Origin: Bimuria novae-zelandiae CBS 107.79
Lineage: Eukaryota; Ascomycota; Dothideomycetes; Pleosporales; Didymosphaeriaceae
DNA: 64,000 nucleotides
Direction: 5' to 3'
Assembly: GCA_010015655.1 (NCBI GenBank)
Contig: ML976686.1
Coordinates: 578,498-642,497, forward strand
Under the pieces are notes generated by a model. That model was not told the origin of the DNA and searched no databases. It saw only the letters and a program-made list of their open reading frames with translations. The position numbers and the translations under genes were made by a program. Shown piece after piece: positions 25,401 to 35,734 of the stretch (positions are counted from its first letter, which is position 1; each line of letters starts with the position of its first letter).

Positions 25401-25627
25401 TGTAATAGCTAGTAAGATATAGCCTTGCGGCTGATAGATTAGCGCTATATATAAAGACTTAAAGCTAAAGAAGAGAAAGGGATCAAGAGGGCCAAGTAGG
25501 TGGCATATAGTCTGCCGCTATCTAGTAACTGCCATCTTAATGCTGCGACTGCCTTCTCAGTGTAGCAGCTGCCGTCCATCGCCCTTGTGACGATGCCCAG
25601 GTCACAGTAAGTCCCACGATCGTCACA
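25401..25627 (-). repeat. 5' LTR of the outer chromovirus (227 bp)
   Basis: It begins TGTAATAGCTAG and ends CGTCACA. It lacks the 20-bp tandem duplication of the left LTR. Other differences are mostly C/T and G/A. Confidence 0.85.
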
Positions 25628-27135
25628 ATAACTTAATTATAGCTTTATAATATAACTAGGGACTATACAGACACTTTATTTATATATATATAATTATTTA
25701 AATGTAATTACTATAGTAATTTATATAGGAAATTTATTAATATTGTTAAGGCAAGGGGGCCGTGCTACGCACGGCCATTTTGTTACAAAATCTCGCTGTT
25801 AGGGCCGAGTGAGGTTTTCTCTGGCGTTCCTACGTAAACCTCCGTAAGTGTTCTAACCGCATTCAGCTAAGCTTCCTTTGACGGATCGCTTAATGACCCA
25901 CCCAACCATTCACACACAATAATCAGCACATCAAGGTTTGACCATTCCTTATTTCTACTATTCACAGCGTCGGCGATTAGCGTAAGCACCTTGGAAGCTT
26001 TGCGTGTCATCTCCACCACCGAAAATTGCATCCACCTGGGCACGCTTTGCAACGCCTCCGTGAGAGAAGTACAGAAAAGAGCGTTTAGCATCAGCGTCAA
26101 TCAGAACAACAAGATCGAGAAGAACAGTCAAGTCGGAATTATGGATCTTCTTTACAGGGGCGCCGAAACGGTGTACATATGACTGGGCACGGAAAATAAA
26201 GAGAGTGACGAGGGTATTGAGAATTTGGCGGACATAGGAACCGGGCCACAACATACCGTAGAGCTTGCTATTCCAAAGCTCCAGATATGTATACGTTTTT
26301 GGACCGTCCCTGGCTCAAGCGTTGGGGGACATTCTAAGAACTGATATTCGCACGAAATCTCTTATCCTCTGCGGTGCTAAAAGCTCAAGTTGGGCTGTAT
26401 TTCGGAGCGATATAGAGCGACTGTGCAACTAATTACCGGGTCCAAAAGTTTTGAGGCAAAATTACCTCACGATTTATGAAATCATCTCACTGGTGTAGTG
26501 GTGGAAGGAAATATTTCGCGAGTGGTTCCTAGATCTGAAATTTGGCGACTGGTTGGTCTGGACTGGCCGGCCACAAGACGATGAGGGCGGTCCAATCTGG
26601 ACCCCATGGCCTGATTGCAAAGAGCACGATGACTGGTTGGATCTAGAATTCATTCTCGGGGATTGTCGGATGTACTGGCAATCACTTATTACGGGCCGTA
26701 CCGTCGAAACAACCTGAAGAACTTGTCCCCGCATTATCGGGAAACAGTGGTTATCGTTTAGGCTGAGGTACTGGTAGCGATCCGAACAGCTTCAGTCGGG
26801 CATAATATGCCCTACGGATCGAAATCCACGAGTGCAAGCAAGCTACCCCATGGAAAGCCAATGCTGTGTGGCGGCGAGCTTACGCGGATGTCGTATGTGA
26901 GGGGAAAAAGAGGAGCAAAGAACTCCAGCGATCGACAGGGCCCATAGTGCTCCTGTGTATCCTAACCCCATCCGGATAAGTGAAACCTTTGTTAGGGCCG
27001 GCTGCCCCACTCATTACTTCACCGCGACCGTTGAAAGGTACAAAGACGTAACCTCACTTTATGCAGGTTGGCAGTGTTGGCAGCAACGACGGTAGATAAA
27101 TTCTTTGTGCCCCGCGTCGCTTTTCGCATCTCTTT
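25628..27135. other. Transition from AT-rich repeat to gene-bearing DNA; no confident gene
   Basis: Base composition changes sharply near 25,750. A minus-strand open frame at 25,958-26,254 and another at 25,867-26,100 have coding-like composition but no recognisable domain. On the plus strand 26,499-26,717 encodes a Trp/Asp-rich 70-residue stretch ending in a stop, with an AG at its left edge, and could be a last exon. I cannot connect these into a gene; they may be pieces of a decayed one at the edge of the repeat block. Confidence 0.4.
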
Positions 27136-27198
27136 TTGGTCTATATGAACACTACGTATTCGAAAATTAGAAATACATCTGTACAAGCAACGCAAGTC

Positions 27199-28205
27199 AT
27201 GTCCCACATTCAGCCTCACTCCCCCACGACCGGTATCAAGCGAGAGCGTTCGCCTTCTATACCCCGAAACGACTCGTTCATAAGCCTCAATACAGAATAT
27301 CCGTCTTCATCGCAGTCACAAGCAAATTCACAGGAAGAAAGTCTTAGGAAATACATGCAACAAGATGACGGAAACCGCAGTCAGGCGGTTCCGGTCGAAC
27401 ATGTGAACCTCACCTTTCGTCATTCTGGCGACGCACCTATCAAAAGCGAACCCAATGACGCCCCCCAACTCATCGATCGCGAGCCTTCAGCTTCCGCCTC
27501 AACCGTGAAGACTGAACCGGATACTGGCGGAGAACCAGTCAAGCAAGACGATGCGCCTTCTTCTTCGGCCATGCTTGAAGAATCGGAGCCATCTGAACAC
27601 GAAGGAGACATCAAGACCAAAAAGAAGGAAGCCCAATTCGTCGAGCCAGGCTCCGACTACATCTTCGGTTTCGGAAAATTCGAGGGCGAAATTTTTTTAC
27701 TCGGGGCTCTGAAGAAGACCTACACGGCATGTCTAAGCCTGACTATATTACAGACTTCGTTATCGAGCACCACCTACCCGTCCAGAAATATCGCGATTAT
27801 CCGTACGAGGGAAATCTTGCTGAAGGTCTGGAGTACTATATCAAACGATATCATCTGAACTATGAAAATAAACACGGGAAGAATGCAGCGAACACTATAA
27901 ACGTGGGAAGATTGGCAGGAAAGCGCTTCGATGAGATGTCAGATCGGGACGTGGAAAAGGAACGCCGCACTCTCCGAAAACAGTGGAATAAAGAGATGAA
28001 TTTGATGACCCGCTGGCGTGATCACCGCGACAGAACGAACCGGTGGATGTGGAATATGTACTGGGACCGGGACAGACATGTTTGGGTGCCAGAGCGTTTG
28101 GGCCCGTTCCTCTACCCTACCACCAGAAAGATTGAGGAGATCCCTAAGATCCACGTGCTCGATTGTACCTGTGCCACATGCCGATGGCGGTTTGTAAAGC
28201 AGTAG
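27199..28205 (+). CDS. Uncharacterised protein, frameshifted at a T-homopolymer
   Basis: Two overlapping frames read as one gene. The first, from ATG 27,199, encodes a Ser/Pro/Glu-rich, probably disordered region (roughly 160 residues) ending E-P-G-S-D-Y-I-F-G-F-G-K-F-E-G. The second, from about 27,690 to the stop at 28,205, encodes a compact basic/aromatic domain rich in Trp, Arg and Tyr, ending with C-T-C-A-T-C-R-W-R-F. The switch coincides with a run of seven T at 27,692-27,698; a run of eight would keep one frame and give a protein of about 335 residues. There are no introns. I do not recognise the family. The start could also be an upstream in-frame ATG at 27,145. Confidence 0.6.
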
Positions 28206-28981
28206 AGATAAGCTACGCTTAGGGCATCTCGCTGTTGTTGAACAGGGTTTACGGTATGAGTCTGAATGTAAAGTTACGAATACAAGAGGTGCCTCAATGC
28301 ACCCGCATCTGGTTCTTAACTATTAGTATTCTTCAAAATGACATGGGAAAATTACTCAGAAATGCATGAGAGTTAGGCTCAAACGAAGATGGTACAACCG
28401 CACATTTGGACGCGGTAGCATGACGTCATCAGGAATCCACATCTTTTCTCCCGACCACCACAGTGAGCGCAAGAGCTCTCCTAGCGTGATGCTCCAGCCA
28501 TGGGGGTTGGAAACAGCTCAAATACAAGCAACTTCTTTCACTAGCGTTTCGATCGAACTGACAATATTATTGGTGCCTCGACGTGGAACGGCACATCAAT
28601 CTTCAGCATAGCGGTACATAAACTTTTCTTTATCGTCTTCAACGACCTGAATAGATCGTGCGACACCTCAAGCAACCCTCCCGCAAAGCTGCGCAATAAA
28701 TATAGCTACATCTTCCGACTGGCAAAACATCTTAGCGTAACTGCACAAAGCTGCAAATGCAGATAGCCCGGTCCGGTCCAATCACGTGCCACCGCCCTCG
28801 CGACGCGTCTCGCGTCGTTCTTTCCCCACCACGCAGTGGCACGCGTCTTCCCTCCCACCCATCACCACAACACCACCACACCACAAACACGCTATAGCTA
28901 TACAACTCTCTACCTCTCCCGCCTTCCTCTCGTGAACGCCACTCCGCCTACCCGCCGCCATAAAAGAATCAACAACGCACA
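28206..28981. other. Intergenic, likely promoter of RPA3
   Basis: There is no convincing coding sequence. The last 150 bases before the RPA3 start are pyrimidine/CA-rich on the plus strand, as is common in fungal promoters and 5' leaders. Confidence 0.5.
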
Positions 28982-29533
28982 ATGGACCACCCCCAAACCC
29001 CCCGCATCCTCGCCCCGCACCTCGCTAAATTCCAGCACAAAATCGTCCGCATGCTCGGCCGCGTTGTGCAGCTGCGCGGCGACACGGCGACGATCGATGC
29101 GGGTGGGGAGGTGGAGGTGATGTTGAATCGGGTAAGTCCCCCCTCACACCACATACCCATGCCTCACCACCCACTCTCCGCCTCGAGGATAGCATAGATG
29201 GAGGCAGGAGGGCAGGAGGGTGTGGATGAGGGGTAGTGGGATGTGGAAGGGTGAGGTTTGCAGCTCGCTGACGCTCGCTGGGTACAGGACAGCCATCTCG
29301 CCGTCGGCCACGCGGTCGAGATAATCGGAAAGGTGGATGGGAATCTGCACGTTAAGGTGCAGTTTTCGTGGGATTTTGGGACGAATATAGGTATTTCCTC
29401 CCGCCCCAGTGGTAAAAGGAGTGCTGGCGGGAAGATTGGCTAATAGGATTGTGTGGGTGCAGATTTCAACGCCGCGGCCGCCGTCGTCGAAGCTACGCAC
29501 CGCCATCGCGAGATATTTTATGATGCGGATTGA
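28982..29533 (+). CDS. RPA3: Replication protein A 14-kDa subunit (RPA3)
   Basis: Small OB-fold subunit of the RPA heterotrimer that binds single-stranded DNA in replication, repair and recombination. Three exons (28,982-29,131; 29,288-29,390; 29,463-29,533) give 107 residues, normal for fungal RPA3. The start reads M-D-H-P-Q-T-P-R-I-L-A, followed by the V-R-M-L-G-R-V-V-Q-L-R-G-D signature of the first OB strands, then H-A-V-E-I-I-G-K-V near the middle and F-N-x-A-A-A-V-V-E-A-x-H in the C-terminal helix used for trimerisation. Introns begin GTAAGT and GTATTT and end CAG, and the coding total is divisible by three. It converges on the YML020W-like gene. Confidence 0.9.
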
Positions 29534-29893
29534 GCGATGATACCATGGCAGAGGGAAATGATAATGGATGAGGAAAGCTTTTCGAATGGCGAAGACGCAG
29601 ATGCGACAAGCACCGCATCAGGAATTAGGGCGTTGGAGAACGCGACGTCGGGTACGGAAATGACATGTTGGCAAATGCAGGACAACTGGAAAATGCTGCT
29701 TGCTGTATATATAACCGCGCTCAATGCGCACGCGATATGTTATGATCGTGTCCATCCCACACGACCTTCATGTCTACTGGTATCTTGCCAAACCCTTGCC
29801 AAACCCATCCATCCCATACGCCTATCACCCCCACGCAGAACGCGAAACCCGCGCCTCCACTCGCATTTCTCAAATAACGCGAACGCTCAGCAT

Positions 29894-32856
29894 CTAAAGC
29901 TTACTCCTCACACCCTCCAACCGAAACTTGACATCCTTCAGCCTCTTATCTGTAGGCTTCCACTCCTCAAACATGGCCAACAGCCCATCTACCTCCCTCC
30001 CCAACTCGCGCTTAACCACATCCTCCTCGAGCAGCCCCCTCATCGCCCAGGGCAGAAAATACGGATTCTCACCGGGCTGGCTGCTCGCGCTCTTATACTC
30101 CCTTACATGCAGCCTATACACATTCTTCGCATCGAACTTCGCGCCCGGGACCGGAATATTAATCCCCGCGAAGGAATTCACCTTCGCGGCGGCGTTCTGT
30201 GCAGGAACGGGGAGGGAAGTGGTTTCGAGGGTGTGTTGAATGGCGAGGGCGTACACGCGGGGGTCCTCGTAGACGCGCGAATGACCCTCGCCGCCGTAGA
30301 TGGAGCCCGCGAGGTGGGGCGAGAGTTCGCGGATGAGGCCGTGGTCGGGGAGGCCGAGGTTGCGCAGCTTGAGGGCGAAGCCGACGAGGTGGGTCAGGAA
30401 AGATGGGGTGTGCAGGCGGCCATCGACGAAGACGGCGCGGTAGACGTAGGGGTGGGATATCACCGAGAACGTTGACGACTAGATCTCCATTAGCATATCC
30501 GACCGTGGAAAGGGATTGGAGAAGGGAGGGGAGGGGGAATTACTTCTAAAGAGACGAGCTGGTCGTCGATGCTGCCGATGTAGGTTACGCGCACACCGAA
30601 GCGGAGCACTTCATCCAACGCCGCGAGATACATCTGGCTGACCAGGCTCTTCGGGTCGCCAAAGTTGAACAGCTCCGATGCTATGGGGCCGAGGTACTTT
30701 GTTCGATACTCGGGAAAAGGACCCATGTTGATGCCGGCCATGGCGCAGATGCCGATGCGGGTGGAGCTGACGCAGCCAAACTGGATGAGCTTGGCTACCA
30801 GCATGACGGCGACGGGCACGCCTTGCGAGTGGCATGCCACGAGGACAAAGTCTGCTTTTCTGATGGCGTCGACATCGTTGAGCAGGAGCGTCCAGAGCGT
30901 CTTGACGCGGTCTGCAATGAAGCCTTCGCCCTCGAGCGCGATGTTTGAGATTTCGGGCCGGTAGCCTCGCTCCTCGCACCAGGTCTCGATTGCGGTGGCG
31001 GCGGCAGTTGAGAAACGTATTGATGTCCCCTTTGGCTCACCGATTACCTTCCTGAACATAGGCGAAGGGAAGAAGCCGTGCACGCCGATCGCCACGGCTT
31101 TCTTTATGCGAGGAGGGGCAGGGTTGATGTGAAGATGCGGTTGCGGAACCTCGTTTCCGAGGAAGTATTGCCGTACCTGCTGCCAGAAGGAAGGCTGTTG
31201 CACCAACTGGTATGTGTTCTGAAACTCTGGTAGGAGAATGTTCTGGGGTTCTTCTTTGGCTTTCGGAGCTGCCTTCTGCACAGGCTGAGCACTTGGTGCT
31301 GTATCGGGTCGAGTTGGAGATGGTGCGGGCGAAGTCTTCGAAGGTGTAACCGTCTTGCTTGAGCTTGGTGTGTCTGTTACGATTTCCTTGGGAGCAGTCT
31401 TTGCCCGTGTACGACCGCGCAATGACAGGAACGATCTCCTAGACGCAGCAGGTTCATCTATCAATGCTTCTTCGGGTGCTTTCGGTGCGTCGGTCTTTGC
31501 CTGCTCCAGCTCATTAAACTGCGCGGGCTCAGGATGTGACTGCGAGGGCGTATCGGACACTGCTACCTCTCCCACCAGCTTGTGCGCAACTGCACCGTCG
31601 CTGTTGACCTCCGCTTTGGGCTGCGATTTGAACCAGAACGCCCAACCAGTCGAGTTCGATCGCTCTTTGGCTGTCGCATCTGGGGCAGGCGCATCCGACG
31701 GTGCGTCCGTCACTGCCGATTCTTGAGCCGATTCTTGAGGTTTTGTCGTCTCGGCAATCTGTGGGTCTAGTATTTCTTCGTTCGGCGCATCAGGGACGTA
31801 TTCGGTCGGGGTTGCGGCGGTCACAGGCAGATTCGCTGGTGCACTCTCTTTGCTACTCCAAGACCAGAACCATGATGTCCTTGCCGCTGGCGCGCTCGTT
31901 TTGGCAGCATCTGCATCTTTCATTTCCGCGTCCTGCGATTCCGGAGCCACTTCCGTGGGCACGTCCTTCATCTCGACGTCCTGCACTTGCCGAGACACTT
32001 CCGGGGAGGCAACTTTTCCTAGCTCCTTCCCAGCAGCATTAGGGTCTTCCATTGGAGTGACACCAGGTAGTGGCGTGCCTTGGGCGTCTTCTGTGCCAGA
32101 TGTCTTAGATGTTTCCGTATACCCGTCTGGTCGCGACCACCACGACCGCCAGCCCCACGTGCCCGCCTGCTGAGTCGCATCGATCTTAGGCGGATCTGGA
32201 GGTAGCGGTGGTTCGTCGACTCTGGCCGGCTCTTTTGGCGGTTCCTCAGGTTTCGCTTCGTTCTGCTCGTCTATAGAACCATCTGATGATACGTTGAACA
32301 TGGTCATCGAAGCGGGTATGCTGTCGGCCTTGCTCGACTTGCGCTTCGTCAAGAACTTGGCAGGCGACTGGTCCTTTGCTTTCTTCTCGTCGTCGGTGGG
32401 TATCTCAGATGCTGCGCCCCCGCTCACGCTAATGCCGATGCTTTGGCTTGCGGTCTTCACTGTCGCTGAGGCCTTCGACCGCCAGCTGCCTCCGCTTAAC
32501 CACTTCTTGCTGGGTTTCTTGCTGAGCCAGGGCTCATTTGTTGTGGTTGTCTCAGAGGCATCTGAAGACTCGGATCGCGCTTCGGTAAAGGAATGCGAAG
32601 ATGTGGTCTGTAGGACGGTGCTTTCGTTCGGGGTGCTCGTGGAGGGCGTGGGCGCCTGGGTACTGACGCTGCTATCAAGCGGAACCTCGCCCGCACCGGG
32701 TCGGTCTTGTTCCGCCAAAGGATTCGGCTTGGATTTCTTGCGTGGGCTCATTCCCGTGAGAGTCTCTAACAATGCATACGCTCTCTTGAGGGGAATCGCG
32801 AGCGCAGGGCTCTTGGACGCGTGGGTGTTTACCTCAGCGGCTGGGTGATGGGCCAT
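29894..32856 (-). CDS. YML020W-like protein with alpha/beta-hydrolase fold (uncharacterised)
   Basis: Two exons (30,544 up to the start, and 29,894-30,478) with an intron at 30,479-30,543 (GTAATT...GCTAAT...TAG). The long N-terminal half is Ser/Pro/Glu/Ala-rich, probably disordered, with repeated W-x-W-W/W-F-W-S-W patches in acidic surroundings. The C-terminal half carries V-A-I-G-V-H-G-F-F-P-S, a nucleophile-elbow-like A-C-H-S-Q-G, and Y-I-G-S-I-D-D-Q-L-V-S-L-E, then S-H-P-Y-V-Y-R-A-V-F-V-D-G. This matches the conserved fungal family of yeast YML020W, whose function is unknown. Start choice is uncertain: ATG at 32,856 is used, but 32,751 (M-S-P-R-K-K) or 32,952 are possible. It is divergent from SPB1, about 200 bp away. 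Confidence 0.8.
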
Positions 32857-33061
32857 GACGTCCCGTGCCAGCTCCCTGTCATGCACTTTTGGGCTTATCG
32901 CCCGCCGTACTCTAGCGACCCACGTACACGCACACGCCGCCACCACCCGCACACTTTCTGCCTGATCTCACCGCCTCCGCGGCCTGCATGTTCTAAATTT
33001 TTGGAGGGTTGGATTTCGGCGTGCCTCTTACTATTGACACGCCGCGTTGTAACAGCCAACC

Positions 33062-35734
33062 ATGGCGATCCAAAAGAAAGTACGTATTCACACAATTTGC
33101 ATCCACCGTAGGATTCCACTAACATCTTCTCCAGCACGGCAAAGGCCGTCTCGACAAGTGGTACAAGCTTGCAAAAGGTACAATCACTGCGCCTTCCTCG
33201 CCTTCGCATTCGTTGACACTCGACTATAGAAAAGGGCTACCGTGCCAGAGCTGCTTTCAAATTGATCCAGCTCAATAAGAAGTCAGTCTCACCCGCAAAT
33301 CGCAACGTTCAGCGCGCTTACGATGGACCAGGTACAATTTTCTGGAAAAGAGCAAGGTCGTTATCGATCTTTGCGCTGCTCCAGGATCATGGATGCAGGT
33401 TGCGAGCGAAGTGATGCCCGCGGGCTCTCTCATCATTGGTTGTGACTTGGCTCCCATCAAGCCCATCCCAAGATGTATCTCATTCCAGTCCGACATCACG
33501 ACCGACAAGTGCCGTACGACTCTTCGGCAGCACCTCAAACATCTGAAGGCGGACACCGTGATGCATGATGGTGCGCCCAACGTGGGAACTGCGTGGGTGC
33601 AGGACGCCTTCACGCAAGCGGAACTCGTTCTTCAGTCTATGAAGCTGGCGACGGAATTTCTAAAGGAAGGAGGAACTTTCGTCACAAAGGTCTTCCGTTC
33701 GAAGGACTACAATTCCTTACTCTGGGTCTTCAACCAGCTCTTCAATAAGGTACGCAGCGCTGGACGCAAACATGTGAAGATGTTGGCTGACTCCCCGCCC
33801 AGGTTGAAGCTACCAAGCCGCCGTCTTCGCGAAATGTTTCGGCTGAGATCTTCGTCGTCTGTCGTGGCTACAAGGCACCCAAACACATAGATCCTCGTTT
33901 TCTCGACGCACGGAGCGTTTTCGAAGAATTGAACACAGCGGCACCGAACAATGAAGCCAAGGTGTTCAAACCGGAACTGAAGAAGAGGAAAAGGGAGGGT
34001 TACGAAGAAGGCGACTATACTCAGTTCAAGGAGGCTCCTGTCTCTGAGTTCATACAGACCAAAGACCCCATCGACATGCTGGGGACTCTTAACAAGCTCT
34101 CTTTCCAGCAGCCACCAAACGGGGATGTTGCCATTGCCACGATCGATAAGCTACCAAAGACAACACCCGAGATCAGAAAATGCTGTGAGGACCTCAAGGT
34201 GCTCGGTAGGGCTGACTTCAAGAGATTGCTGCGTTGGCGCCTCAAAGTGCGAGACATCTTTGGGTTTGCTTCCAAGAAGAAGGAGCAAGAGGGCGAGGGC
34301 GAGGAAGTCGCCGAGGTTGCGCCTATGGATGAGGAGATGCAAATGCTCGAGGACATGCAGCGACAAGAGGAGCAAGAGTCCAAGAAGATAAAGAAAGCGC
34401 GGCGTCAGGAGAACGAACGCAAGCAGAAGGAGGTGATCAGGATGCAGATGAACATGACTACGCCATTCGAAATTGGCATGGAGCAGGGTCCGCAAGGAGA
34501 GGACTCCATGTTCGGCCTCAAGTCCATTGACAGTGCCGGCGCCTTGTCCAAGGTTGCGCGGGGCAAGATGGCGACCGTGGTCGAGCGCGAGAAGCCCGAA
34601 GAGTCCGAAGAAGAGGTCGAAACCGACGACGAAGGCGATGCGCTCGACGCAGAGCTGGACCATATGTACACTGAGTATGTCGAGCAACGGTCTGCGCGAG
34701 ACGCGAAGTACCGTGCCAAGCGCGCAAGGAAAGAGGATGAAGACGGCGAGTGGCATGGCTTCTCTGATGAGGATAAGGAGGATAGTAGTGACGAGGAACT
34801 GGTACAAGACGAAGACAGCGATCTCAGTGACGAGGACGACGAAGCACCGCGGCCCCTCATAACGGATCTCGACAAGAATGGCAGCAAAGGCGGTCTCACA
34901 ACTCGCGCTGCGCGATTCTTTGACCAAGACATCTTCAAAGGCATAGACGGCCTGGACGAGCTGGAAGAGGATGGTGAAGACAGCGGCATCGATGTGGACG
35001 GCGAAGAAGAACACACCGTCGCAATCCGAGAGAAACCCACTCCCGTCAAGAAGGTGAAGATCGTTGAACCGGCACCGCAAGACGACGCAGAGTCGTCGGA
35101 CGACGAAGACAAGATCGAAGAAGTGAAACGCGACGAAAGTCAGTGGGAGCAGGACAACACACCGATGCGCAACGGCCGCCCTAACATCGACATCATCACC
35201 GCCGAAGCAATGACTATGGCCCACCAGCTGGCAACCGGCAAGAAGACCAAAGCCGAACTGCTTGACGATTCCTTCAACCGGTATTCCCTCCGCGACGTCG
35301 AAGGTCTGCCCGACTGGTTCCTGGACGACGAAAACAAACACTCGAAAATCCAGCGTCCGACCACCGCCGCGGCCTCCGCCGCTATCAAGGAGAAGCTGCG
35401 CGCGCTCAACGCGCGCCCCATAAAGAAGGTGCGCGAGGCGAAGGCGCGCAAGAAGTTCAAGGCTGCGCAGCGCCTGGAGAAGCTGAAGAAGAAGTCTGCG
35501 ATGCTGGCGGACGAGGAGGGTCTCACGGAGAAGGAGAAGGCGCAGAGTATCGCGCGGCTGATGAGCAGGGCGGCGAAGAAAAAGCCGAAGCAGAAGGTTA
35601 CGGTCGTTGTTGCGCGTGGGTTTAACAAGGGTAAGGGAAGGCCGGGCGGTACGAAGGGGAAGTATAAAATGGTGGATCCACGGTTGAAGAAGGATGTTAG
35701 GGCTGAGAAGCGTCTGGCGAAGAAGAGGAAATGA
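33062..35734 (+). CDS. SPB1: SPB1: AdoMet-dependent 27S pre-rRNA 2'-O-methyltransferase
   Basis: Nucleolar enzyme of 60S subunit biogenesis. Five exons (33,062-33,079; 33,135-33,177; 33,230-33,281; 33,332-33,749; 33,803-35,734) give 820 residues, close to yeast Spb1. The FtsJ/RrmJ domain covers about residues 1-205 with the AdoMet motif D-L-C-A-A-P-G-S-W (50-58). K31, D117, K157 and E192 have exactly the spacing of the RrmJ K-D-K-E catalytic tetrad. The middle is acidic and coiled, with many Asp/Glu/Ser runs (about 340-550). The C-terminal Spb1_C region is Lys/Arg-rich and ends A-K-K-R-K. The first exon encodes only six residues, as is usual for this gene in filamentous fungi. All catalytic residues are present. 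Confidence 0.95.

Larger units (their letters stand above)
4772..25627 (-). mobile_element. Outer Ty3/gypsy chromovirus, RIP-inactivated, interrupted by three nested transposons
   Basis: LTRs at 4,772-5,018 and 25,401-25,627 share the inverted ends TGTAACG/CGTTACA and differ almost only by transitions. Removing the three dated insertions (6,867-13,506; 14,948-21,081; 21,907-23,771) leaves roughly 5.7 kb of interior in which minus-strand domains run in the usual order: CCHC zinc knuckle near 24.1 kb, RT near 14.3 kb, RNase H near 13.8 kb, integrase region from 6.9 kb leftwards, chromodomain near 5.4 kb. The 5' LTR is therefore the right-hand one. All frames carry many TAG/TAA codons. The flanking 5-mers (GCTAT left, ATAAC right) do not match as a target duplication. 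Confidence 0.85.

Noticed and set aside
25958..26254. Minus-strand 98-codon gene
   Set aside because: No domain, no credible splice partners, and overlapping frames of similar length on both strands; left as unsupported.
29537..30475. 312-codon plus-strand open frame
   Set aside because: It overlaps the last exon of the YML020W-like gene, which has clear family motifs on the minus strand; the translation is low-complexity Arg/Pro/Glu.
34151..35341. 396-codon minus-strand open frame opposite SPB1
   Set aside because: Long antisense frame caused by the Glu/Lys/Asp codon bias of SPB1; hydrophobic Leu/Val-rich translation with no domain.
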